The notes below the pieces were generated by a model. That model was given only the letters and a program-made list of their open reading frames with translations. It ran no database searches and was not told where the DNA came from. The position numbers were made by a program, and so were the translations under genes. Below, in pieces: positions 54,257-62,175 of a stretch of DNA of 64,000 nucleotides. The DNA comes from Paenibacillus sp. J5C2022 (GTDB lineage Bacteria; Bacillota; Bacilli; Paenibacillales; Paenibacillaceae), in contig NZ_JAOQJC010000009.1 of assembly GCF_025567625.1 (NCBI RefSeq), forward strand, positions 124,001-188,000. Reading direction: 5' to 3'. Position 1 is the first letter of the stretch; each line of letters opens with the position of its first letter.

Positions 54257-55161
54257 ATCCCCTCTCCCCATTTCTTTGCCATTTTATTGGCGGCTAGTAC
54301 GAGTACCAACCCGATGGCAGATTTAAACAATCCTACAGCTGATGCTACACTGAAATTCATCTGTTCCAACCCTGTTCTGAATACCCATGTATCGATAATA
54401 TCTGCAACAGGATACACAAGCACATTGTAAAAAATATAGATCTGATCAAATCCTGCATCCATCACTTGACCGAGCTTTATAATAAATAACATCACTATGA
54501 CGCTGCGGATACCAGGAAGTGTAATATGCCAAATCATTCGCAACCGGCTAGCACCATCCACTCTTGCCGATTCGTAAAGGGTCGGATCAACGCCTGCAAT
54601 GGCCGCTAAATAAATGATTGCGCCCCAGCCTAGATTTTGCCAAACATCAGTGCCGACCAATATGGAACGAAACCATTCCGTTGATTGCAAGAATGGAATG
54701 GCATCCAATCCCATGCTCTCTAACCAACGATTAACCAATCCCGTCGACTGGGACAAAAATGCGAGCGCAATGCCATATATAATGACCCATGACAAAAAAT
54801 GCGGCATATAGCTGAGTGTCTGAACTAACCGGCTAAACCATCGCACCTTGCATTCATTGATCAAAATTGCTAATAGTATGGGCGGAGCCGTACCGAATAG
54901 GAGCTTGTACATACTAATCAACAACGTATTGTTCAGCAGCTGAGAAAAATACGGCGATTCGTAAAAATACTGAAAATGCTTATACCATGGATTCGCCCAA
55001 GGGCTTCCTACAATTCCATTTAGAAATTGATAGTCCTTGAAGGCAATAACAGCTCCATACATCGGCATATATCGGTATACGAAAAACCAAGCCAAACCAG
55101 GAAGTAACATCAGAAGCAACACTCGATGCTGCCATAGTCTGCCCAATGCTAATTTCTTCAT
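54250..55161 (-). CDS. sugar ABC transporter permease, LplB/YteP type
   Basis: A 303-residue permease, first gene of the operon. It has six membrane segments and the EAA loop SARVDGASRLRMIWHITLPG. The N-terminus GLAWFFVYRYMPMYGAVIAFKDY is characteristic of the LplB/YteP group that imports complex oligosaccharides. ATG 55161 follows AGGAGG by nine bases. The promoter upstream carries the shared element. Confidence 0.94.
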   Translation of the reverse strand: MKKLALGRLWQHRVLLLMLLPGLAWFFVYRYMPMYGAVIAFKDYQFLNGIVGSPWANPWYKHFQYFYESPYFSQLLNNTLLISMYKLLFGTAPPILLAILINECKVRWFSRLVQTLSYMPHFLSWVIIYGIALAFLSQSTGLVNRWLESMGLDAIPFLQSTEWFRSILVGTDVWQNLGWGAIIYLAAIAGVDPTLYESARVDGASRLRMIWHITLPGIRSVIVMLFIIKLGQVMDAGFDQIYIFYNVLVYPVADIIDTWVFRTGLEQMNFSVASAVGLFKSAIGLVLVLAANKMAKKWGEGIW

Positions 55162-55188
55162 CAGTGGATTCCTCCTCTTCTTACAATT

Positions 55189-55254
55189 ACTATAAAGCCT
55201 ATTTCCAATTTGTATCATTCACATAATTATGCGATTATATAGAACAGAATTAAG
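55189..55254 (-). promoter_or_regulatory. permease operon promoter with shared 41-base element
   Basis: On the minus strand -10 TATAGT (55189-55194) and -35 TGATAC (55212-55217) are 17 bases apart, and the conserved element runs from 55214 to 55254, overlapping the -35 in the same register as at 50183-50248. Confidence 0.75.
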
Positions 55255-55366
55255 TTGTTAGATGCGCCAATTCTCAACCGTTGCAACAAATCATATAAAA
55301 ATTATGATCAAGCTATTGACGGCTCTAATGAAATATGATAAATTATATTTTGTCACTGATTGATTG

Positions 55367-55439
55367 GATCTGTTAGCTCAGCTGGGAGAGCACCATCTTG
55401 ACAGGGTGGGGGTCAGTGGTTCGAGCCCACTACAGATCA
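55367..55439 (+). tRNA. tRNA-Val (anticodon GAC)
   Basis: A complete cloverleaf of 73 bases: acceptor GATCTGT with ACAGATC, D stem GCTC/GAGC, anticodon stem CCATC/GGTGG with loop TTGACAG (anticodon GAC), and T arm AGTGG-TTCGAGC-CCACT. The discriminator is A and CCA is not encoded. It is on the opposite strand to the surrounding operons and is followed by its own terminator. Confidence 0.95.
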
Positions 55440-55450
55440 TACTTAAGAAT

Positions 55451-55494
55451 CGCCGCAAGCCCTTGATATCACTGGGTTTGCGGCGTTTCATTTT
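55451..55494 (+). terminator. terminator of the tRNA-Val gene
   Basis: CGCCGCAAGCCC pairs with GGGTTTGCGGCG across an 11-base loop and exits into TTTCATTTT. Confidence 0.9.
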
Positions 55495-55570
55495 ATATTA
55501 TCCATCGCATATTCACTGCGAATTTTGGAGTTGGTGCGTTTTTGGTGCGTTTCGCCCTCACGCCTCATTA

Positions 55571-55906
55571 TCATGCAACCAAAAGTGTCACCGGTTTCTT
55601 ACGCATATGTACTCCAACTCCTCGCTTGCCTTTAATGCAACCCATCGCCTTGATCGGGCCAGTAGTCTCAAGCTCTTTTATTTGCATCGCCATATATTGT
55701 TTCGAGTATTTCAAGTCACTTTCGATCCAATAGTAAAATACGCCAACTATAGCTGAAGAAACATAATGCACGACGATCTCCTTAGCATCACTTTCCCGAC
55801 TTGAATCGTGCTTTAATTGATCGATTGTTTCATACAGAAATCGACGAATCACTTTCAGCAAACGATAATGAACTACGCTTAACCTGCTTTTCTTGATACT
55901 TACCAT
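55571..55906 (-). pseudogene. C-terminal remnant of a TetR-family regulator
   Basis: The frame encodes about 111 residues that look like only the ligand-binding end of a TetR regulator: FLYETIDQLKHDS, then IVVHYVSSAIVGVFYYWIES, typical of the last helices of the family. The helix-turn-helix part is missing. Read together with the monooxygenase fragment on the other strand, it is a relic of a regulator-enzyme pair. It could still be transcribed but should not bind DNA. Confidence 0.6.
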
Positions 55907-55917
55907 GAGGAAAGGTG

Positions 55918-56100
55918 GAGCACAATCAAGTATTGTTTGATCCCAAGCTCCCTAAACCAGCTTTGCAAGCAGGTGATCGTGTTCCTGATGTGCCGCTGCT
56001 TTTATGAAGCAAGACTATACCAAATGCTGCAACCCTCTCACTTTCTGTGCTTTGTGTGTGCAGAATCATCCAGCAAAAAAGAATCTGTCGGTTATGTTCA
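55918..56100 (+). pseudogene. 3' remnant of an FAD-dependent monooxygenase
   Basis: One frame reads PKPALQAGDRVPDVPLL to a stop; a shifted frame then reads EARLYQMLQPSHFLCFVCAE. Together they match the C-terminal thioredoxin-like end of flavin-dependent aromatic monooxygenases (GDRxPDxPL ... RLYDLL..HF). The body of the gene is gone and the frame is broken. It overlaps nothing and abuts the end of the AraC regulator gene. Confidence 0.6.
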
Positions 56101-56120
56101 TCAATTACAAAAACAAATTG

Positions 56121-58343
56121 CTATATTGCCTTTTGCTTTCGGTAGTCGCCTGGCGTTACGTTCATCACTTTCTTAAACAAACGAATGAACGAGAGGGAAT
56201 GTGTATAGCCCACCTTCGTTGCAATATCTTGAATAGAAGCATTTGTTTTCTCCAATAACTGCCTCGCATGACGAATGCGGAGAAGCGCCAAATAATCGAC
56301 AAACTTTTCCCCCATCTCGTCCTTAAACAACTGACTAATGTACTTAGTTTTTAATTGAAAATGGTCGCTGATCATTTGTAATGATAAATTCGGATCCGCA
56401 TATTGCTCTTCAATATACGATTTAATGTCCAGAATCAACGTGTGACCGCTCCGCTTCTCACGCATTCGGCTAATATGATCAAATGTTTCTTTAAGAAGAT
56501 CATGATACTGCACTTTGATTTCATCCAACGTTTCAAACTTCTCTACTATTCCCGAAAGTTTAGGATATATTTCCAAATCCCAGAGTCTGCGGTATTCATA
56601 CGCCAATTCCTCCAAGGATTGATTTAGATGATAGTTTAAGTAATTAACCGCAATGATGATCTCTTCCTTTGAACTTAGATTATTACGTAAATTCAAAAAC
56701 ATTTTCTCGAAAATCAGTTCCCATTCCTCATTATTTTGTTTGAAACAGGAGGTAAGCTTACGGATAATATCCAAATTGCGATAAATCATATCCGAAGACT
56801 TGGCATTCATCTCCGAATATAAAAACGTTCCCGCTCCACCTAGCACAGTCTTGTATTTCAATGCATTAATTGCATCCTCAAAGGAAAGCGGAATTTCGGT
56901 AACCTCTTCCACACCGGAACCGATGCCTGAAGTAACCGAAAAATGAAGATGGTTCTCCACCCATACGCGGAGATCTTTTCCCATGTTCTTGAGTGTTTGC
57001 AAGCTCGCTTCTTCATCGCTTGCCGTTCCATACAGGACGCCGAGCCTTTCATTGGCGATCCACTCCGACCAAACAGGGATGGCGTGCTTTCCGGCAATTT
57101 CGTTCACGACGCTTTTCACAACAAACTTAAGCAAACTCTGATCCCGCTGATGATAAGCGCTTGTGAACTCCTGATATTTGTCGATTTCAATCACTGCCAC
57201 AATCAAACAATTCAACTCATGGGTACACCCCAAACCGTTAAGTTCCCCAATCCACTCCTCCGGTGAAATCGCCCTGGTGCCCTTTACTGTTTCCTGAAAA
57301 AAATATTGACGCCGGTACAACAAATCCTCTTGATGCTGCTGTTCATATTTGTTGGATTGTTCAACCAACTGATTCAGCGCAGTCTCAATGAACCGAAACT
57401 CATCATTTCCACCATTTGCGATGAGCAACTGGCTTTTCTGCTTGGCAAAATGCCGGATTTGCTCGACAATCCCTTCAACAGGGCGATAGTTCCTTTTTGT
57501 GACCACGATAAACCATACTAACCCCATGATCAGGGTACCAGCAGTTATTCCCAGCCAGATCCAATGAATACGGGAAAACACATGAAATAAGCCGCCATCG
57601 CGAAGCCCGCTGTAAATACTCCAACCGGTATAATTCGAAACGGCGGAATTGATTTCAGACCCGTTTTGAGGAGCATTGGCGTTCAGAATGTCGGTTCCAT
57701 TCTGATCCTCCAGTCGAATATAGCTGAAATCGGAGCTGGAAATGTCTAATATGTACTTGGCGATCGCCTGAACACCTACGTTGACGACAATAAAGCCTCT
57801 TTCTCCGCTCAGGAGCGGCACATTACGCACCAAAGTGATGACGTTTGTCGGAGGCTCGTCTGCAAACTCCCTGTACGGGCGAACTGGAAACCATTTCGGC
57901 GGCGCTCCTTCCAGCAATATTTTTCTTGCAAACTCTTCGTCGCCGAACTGGCTTAGCGGCATGATTGCGTTTTTGCTCAGCACCATTTCATCTGCCGTGC
58001 GATACATATAGATTGAATCGACAAGCGGCAGGGATCCGATCGTTTCACGCAGTTTTTTGGATGGCACGACAAGGCTTTCGAACACTTCTTCCGATGATTT
58101 GAAGTAATAACCCTTCAGTTCATTGTTATAACTCGTTTCCTTCATAATTTGTTGGCTATTGAACTCCAGCGTTCGGTCCAATTGGACGAGAACTTGTTCC
58201 ATGAACACCTCATTCGCCCGTTGAGCTTGTTCACGAGACACATTATTCACAATAGCAAAAAAGATAATCGACAAGCTAAATATGACGAGGATAAATATCG
58301 GCAGATAAGAAAGTAAGAGCCGAATAAACCATTTGCCCGGCAT
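56121..58343 (-). CDS. membrane-anchored AraC-family regulator
   Basis: A 740-residue one-polypeptide sensor-regulator of the YtdP type: a membrane segment near 5-30, an extracellular Cache-like sensor, a second membrane segment near 270-292, a linker, a GGDEF-like degenerate middle region, and a C-terminal AraC DNA-binding domain (LSLQMISDHFQLKTKYISQLF and VGYTHSLSFIRLFKKV). ATG 58343 follows GGGGGGG by six bases. It probably controls the binding-protein gene upstream and the beta-helix genes. Confidence 0.9.
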   Translation of the reverse strand: MPGKWFIRLLLSYLPIFILVIFSLSIIFFAIVNNVSREQAQRANEVFMEQVLVQLDRTLEFNSQQIMKETSYNNELKGYYFKSSEEVFESLVVPSKKLRETIGSLPLVDSIYMYRTADEMVLSKNAIMPLSQFGDEEFARKILLEGAPPKWFPVRPYREFADEPPTNVITLVRNVPLLSGERGFIVVNVGVQAIAKYILDISSSDFSYIRLEDQNGTDILNANAPQNGSEINSAVSNYTGWSIYSGLRDGGLFHVFSRIHWIWLGITAGTLIMGLVWFIVVTKRNYRPVEGIVEQIRHFAKQKSQLLIANGGNDEFRFIETALNQLVEQSNKYEQQHQEDLLYRRQYFFQETVKGTRAISPEEWIGELNGLGCTHELNCLIVAVIEIDKYQEFTSAYHQRDQSLLKFVVKSVVNEIAGKHAIPVWSEWIANERLGVLYGTASDEEASLQTLKNMGKDLRVWVENHLHFSVTSGIGSGVEEVTEIPLSFEDAINALKYKTVLGGAGTFLYSEMNAKSSDMIYRNLDIIRKLTSCFKQNNEEWELIFEKMFLNLRNNLSSKEEIIIAVNYLNYHLNQSLEELAYEYRRLWDLEIYPKLSGIVEKFETLDEIKVQYHDLLKETFDHISRMREKRSGHTLILDIKSYIEEQYADPNLSLQMISDHFQLKTKYISQLFKDEMGEKFVDYLALLRIRHARQLLEKTNASIQDIATKVGYTHSLSFIRLFKKVMNVTPGDYRKQKAI

Positions 58344-58434
58344 ATGGTGCCCCCCCCAATAGGTTTGAATAGCATTTAGACTTATGAACAATCAGCGGAG
58401 ATATACGTTCAGAATCGTTGAAAAAACCGTCCTG

Positions 58435-58462
58435 GTCAATATACAACTTTCCGTCAATATAC
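58435..58462 (-). repeat. direct repeat upstream of the AraC regulator gene
   Basis: GTATATTGAC occurs twice on the minus strand with an 18-base period (58435-58444 and 58453-58462), about 100 bases before the regulator's start. Direct repeats are the usual form of AraC-family sites, so autoregulation is possible. Confidence 0.5.
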
Positions 58463-58522
58463 GTTATTGTATCACTGCCTGCTATTAACCCTGCAACCAC
58501 AAGTTTCTTTCATCCTAAATAT

Positions 58523-58552
58523 AAACGACGCCTTCCGCAGAGGGCGCCGTTT
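58523..58552 (-). terminator. terminator after the second binding-protein gene
   Basis: AAACGGCGCCCT and AAGGCGTCGTTT (minus strand, with two wobble or mismatched pairs) surround a six-base loop, ten bases after the stop codon. Confidence 0.75.
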
Positions 58553-58562
58553 CATTCCTTAC

Positions 58563-60182
58563 TTATTTTTCCTCGTAGATATCCATGACTGTAACGATCT
58601 TGTCTTTATTATTGTTGTAATACGTATTGTACCACTCTTCGATTTTACCGCCGCCTGCCTTAGTCCACATGTCCTTCGCCCTTTGAGTTGCCTCTTGCAC
58701 GCTATAGTCCTTGGTGACGATCGCCTTCGAATACTCGTCTCCCAATTTGGAAACGCTCTGATTGATCATATTCAAGTCGTTCGGCAGAGCCGGTGTGTTC
58801 AGGAAATAGCCGGGTATCGGTGTTTGCGGATTCAAATAGATTTTACGGGCTGTCTCCAAAATGGCTTTATATTCCTGGCCGACGGAAGTGCTTGTGTCGA
58901 GTTGCATAACTCGTGGGTCGCATTTGAGGGTGGCATCAGTCGGATTGCTCACCATGGAATAATCGACGTTCCAGGAAAGTTCCTTTTGATTTTTCTCAAG
59001 GTCGATGGCAACCGGACAACCATTGGCATCCAATTTGTAGTGTTCTCCCTCGGCTCCCCATTTGAGCGCTTTCACCGTCTCTTCTTTATTCAGAAAATCG
59101 ACATATTTGATGACGGATACCGGATCCTTCGCATTCGCGTTAATAACGCCCGGTGTCGCTCCTGGCCCGGACAGCGCTGGAGCGAACTGGCCGAACGGAC
59201 TTTTCGGCAGCATGATCGGAACGAGCTCGCCTTCAGGCACGTTTTTCTTGAAAGCCTCGAACGTCGTCTTTACATCCGCCCACTGCATTGTATAGAAGCC
59301 CAGTTTGCCGTTTACGAAATCACGCTTTGCCTTTTCCCCATTCGCATCGGCGGCAAAATCCTTGTCGATTAGGCCATCCTGATACAACCGCTTCTTAAAT
59401 TCGGCGATTGCCTCCGTTTGCTTCCAAGGATATACCATTTTCCCGTCTTCCAAGGCTAAGCCAGCGCCAGGCACCCCAAAAATCCAGCTGAATATGTTTT
59501 GGTTAAACCCGCCCCCAAGCGACATGCCGAACGTATCTTTCTTGTCGTTTCCATCTGGATCGTTCTCCGTAAATGCTTTGGCGACAGCATACAATTCTTC
59601 GGTGGTTTTGGGAACTTCCAGATTAAGCCTCTTGAGCCAATCCATCCGCACCAAGAAAACCCAGTTAATGTCCGTTGGAACGAAAGCTCCGATCTCGTAA
59701 AGTTTTCCGTCGTCCTGGGTGCCCAGTTTGCGGAGAACTGGATATTTCTTCAACAGCGCTTTATATTCCACGCTGTGTTCTTCGATGAGATCATCCAAGG
59801 GCATTAGCTGCTTGGACGTGTACCAGGCATTTTTATTCAAAGCATCGTAATCCTGAATAAAATCCGGCGCAGTGCCCGAAGCGAGCAGGACGTTCAGTTT
59901 TTCTCCCGGATTGTTGCGCAAGATCGGCACGAAAGTTGCATCGACCGGCCCATTTTCGTTGATCCACTCGGTCCAACGGTTTTTCTCATAGGTGCCTTCA
60001 TCTGCGGGAACACGGCCTCTGTCATAGACCATGACGGAAATATTCCCTCTTTTTTGCGCTTCATCCGTAGCCGGCTGATCAGAGGGTTCGTTTCCTCTCT
60101 CCCTGCCGCAGCCTGCGAGCGCGGATCCTACAGCCAACATTAAGATAAGCACCAATATGATCGTTTTATTTCTTTTTTGCAC
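58563..60182 (-). CDS. second sugar ABC binding lipoprotein
   Basis: A 539-residue solute-binding protein of the LplA/YtcQ type with lipobox LAGC near residue 24 and the acidic loop DPDGNDKKDTFGMSL. The start is GTG 60182 with GGGAGG seven bases upstream. It has its own promoter and terminator and no permease genes beside it, so it either uses the permeases at 53.4-55.2 kb or permeases encoded elsewhere. Confidence 0.92.
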   Translation of the reverse strand: MQKRNKTIILVLILMLAVGSALAGCGRERGNEPSDQPATDEAQKRGNISVMVYDRGRVPADEGTYEKNRWTEWINENGPVDATFVPILRNNPGEKLNVLLASGTAPDFIQDYDALNKNAWYTSKQLMPLDDLIEEHSVEYKALLKKYPVLRKLGTQDDGKLYEIGAFVPTDINWVFLVRMDWLKRLNLEVPKTTEELYAVAKAFTENDPDGNDKKDTFGMSLGGGFNQNIFSWIFGVPGAGLALEDGKMVYPWKQTEAIAEFKKRLYQDGLIDKDFAADANGEKAKRDFVNGKLGFYTMQWADVKTTFEAFKKNVPEGELVPIMLPKSPFGQFAPALSGPGATPGVINANAKDPVSVIKYVDFLNKEETVKALKWGAEGEHYKLDANGCPVAIDLEKNQKELSWNVDYSMVSNPTDATLKCDPRVMQLDTSTSVGQEYKAILETARKIYLNPQTPIPGYFLNTPALPNDLNMINQSVSKLGDEYSKAIVTKDYSVQEATQRAKDMWTKAGGGKIEEWYNTYYNNNKDKIVTVMDIYEEK

Positions 60183-60210
60183 AGATAATCCTCCCTTTTT
60201 TTAGTAGAAG

Positions 60211-60239
60211 CCTATACGTTTAACTATGAAAAACGGCAA
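60211..60239 (-). promoter_or_regulatory. promoter of the second binding-protein gene
   Basis: TTGCCG (60234-60239) and TATAGG (60211-60216) on the minus strand are 17 bases apart, 29 bases before the start codon. The 41-base element of the other module is absent. Confidence 0.55.
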
Positions 60240-60347
60240 CAACCTTATCTCTTGAGCATCACCCCCTACTAAAATCTCGTTATGACTAGCTCTAATTCAA
60301 TAGGAGTTCAGGAGGAGATGCAATACACAAATTTTCGGTTCGGTATA

Positions 60348-60400
60348 CGATAATCCAGTTCTGGCGTTATATTGGAAAAATTGTATATAACCGATTATCG
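60348..60400. repeat. imperfect hairpin between glycosidase and binding-protein genes
   Basis: CGATAATC (60348-60355) pairs with 60393-60400 and GTTATAT (60366-60372) with 60385-60391, with a ten-base bulge on one side. There is no T run. It could be a processing site or a regulator site between the two units. Confidence 0.45.
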
Positions 60401-60432
60401 CTTATCGGACATATACTCGTTTGTTTCTGCGC

Positions 60433-62160
60433 CTACGTTATGTCCACCTCGACATCGTTGATCAGAGCAATTGTTTTTGTCCCGTCCGCAAATTGATTGC
60501 TCACAATATTTACGTTCTTACATGCATAAAGCTGAATCGGGTATTGCATGACGTTATGCAGCGGATAGGAATCACTTCTCGTTATTACATTGTTGGCGAA
60601 GGAGATTCCGTCGATAGAATGACCATACACAATGCCGACATCGAACGTAGCGAAAACATTGTTTTCAATCAAAATGTTGCGGTGATAACAGTCCGCAAAT
60701 GACTCCTGACGCTCAATCTCAGGATCGATGTCAATGATGGCTCTTCCCCAGTCCGGACAGCAATAATTGCAATCCAAAAATTCGTTATGGCGAATTGCAA
60801 CTTCCTTCACCGCCCCCGACTCGAACCAGTAATTGGCGTCTCCGGAAATTTTAACACCGGCCCCCGGGGCGCTGATCCTATTACCCTCAAGCAGCACGTG
60901 CCCTGATGTGCTAATCAAGAAACCGCGAGCGCGGTTTGACCTCACAGTGCAGCCCACGACCATCAAATCGGGATTCCATGTCGTATTTCCAATCATGTCA
61001 TCGACATTCGCGTCGCTTGGCAGCGGCTGCTCGAATGTCAGCAGCAGATAGTCCTTATTCAGCGCTTTCACATCTTTAATCGTAGAAACAGCATACGTAA
61101 GCAGCGAATCACGGCGAACGAATTCGATCGTATCTCCCGGCTCGGCAATCGGAATGCCTTTGGCCATATGATGAACCAGCTCGATCAATAACTTGTTGTC
61201 GCCAAGACGCTCTGCAATCCGGGCATAAATGCCGTGTACGTTGCACGGATCGTCCAATTGATTCTCGAACAAACAATGGTTGATCACGATCTGCCCCCTG
61301 CAGTTGACAAAATGAGTGGCATCGGCGGCGGCGGTTACGAGTCGGTCTGTTCCGGGTCTAAGCATCACGTTGAATTCATACAAGTGAATATGCGTACACT
61401 TCTGAGCAATGAGCCCCATCCCCGGGGCATGATGGACATGGATCGATTCCAAACTGATCTGTTCCCCGCCATCGATAAAAAAAGCCGGGTCCTCTCTTCT
61501 GCCGAACCGCATGACGACAACGTTTCCTGCCTGCGGCAGCTTGATGTTGTCACCTCGAAACGTGATCACGCCTGCGGCTGCTTCCTCAACCCGCATCTTG
61601 CGGTAAGCGCCCCAGCTCAGCCTGTCTCCGCTTTGATAGGCAGGCGCCTTTGTCTGTATGTCGAATTCATTCAGTCCCCATACCTTCTCCAGTTTCCCAC
61701 CATACTCGAACCACACGGCGTTGCTCTCAACTTTATAGTAGACACCTTCGGGCAGCCGAATGTCGAACGACTCGGCATCGATGCGGCAGACCATTCCTTG
61801 GGCAAACATCGGTTTCTCCCAATCGATCACGAGATTGCGAATCGTTGCATGGCTGCAGTCTTCCATTACAAACGGAATCATCGGACCATGAAAAATAAAT
61901 TCCGAGCCTTGTCCATCAATCGTAAACGCGTTTCTACCAGTCAAGAGAAAGGCTATACGGCGCAATCCGTCCTGATCGTGATTAGAAATAAACAACTGCT
62001 TCTCTATTGCTCTATCGGGCCAAAAATGATAGACACCCTGCGTAAACACGAGCTTAGCGCCATCGATTTCTTTACATGACTCTAGTGCCGATCGTACGGC
62101 CAGTGTATTGTCAAATCCTTGTTCCGGCTTCGCCCCAAACTGCTCCGCGCGAACAATCAT
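60433..62160 (-). CDS. right-handed beta-helix protein, probable GH110-like alpha-galactosidase
   Basis: The 575-residue product has no signal peptide. It starts with a GAKP-type pectate-lyase opening (RAEQFGAKPEQGFDNT) and then repeated beta-helix turns (FTIDGQGSEFIFHG, VLLEGNRISAPGAGVKISG, ILIENNVF). The central stretch DATHFVNCRGQIVINHCLF followed by NQLDDPCNVHGIY resembles the conserved core of GH110 alpha-1,3-galactosidases. GAGGGGG lies seven bases before the ATG, and the gene starts 15 bases after the next beta-helix gene ends. Family GH110 is a judgement from memory. Confidence 0.6.
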   Translation of the reverse strand: MIVRAEQFGAKPEQGFDNTLAVRSALESCKEIDGAKLVFTQGVYHFWPDRAIEKQLFISNHDQDGLRRIAFLLTGRNAFTIDGQGSEFIFHGPMIPFVMEDCSHATIRNLVIDWEKPMFAQGMVCRIDAESFDIRLPEGVYYKVESNAVWFEYGGKLEKVWGLNEFDIQTKAPAYQSGDRLSWGAYRKMRVEEAAAGVITFRGDNIKLPQAGNVVVMRFGRREDPAFFIDGGEQISLESIHVHHAPGMGLIAQKCTHIHLYEFNVMLRPGTDRLVTAAADATHFVNCRGQIVINHCLFENQLDDPCNVHGIYARIAERLGDNKLLIELVHHMAKGIPIAEPGDTIEFVRRDSLLTYAVSTIKDVKALNKDYLLLTFEQPLPSDANVDDMIGNTTWNPDLMVVGCTVRSNRARGFLISTSGHVLLEGNRISAPGAGVKISGDANYWFESGAVKEVAIRHNEFLDCNYCCPDWGRAIIDIDPEIERQESFADCYHRNILIENNVFATFDVGIVYGHSIDGISFANNVITRSDSYPLHNVMQYPIQLYACKNVNIVSNQFADGTKTIALINDVEVDIT

Positions 62161-62175
62161 ATAGTTTCCCCCTCG

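Noticed and set aside
55500-55570. Integrase C-terminal remnant
   Set aside because: Only a short Lys/Arg/Thr-rich reading supports it; too weak to annotate as a feature and kept only as a suggestion.
58276-58500. 74-residue frame overlapping the start of the AraC regulator gene
   Set aside because: No ribosome binding site and it overlaps a well-supported gene start; it looks like a chance frame in the leader.
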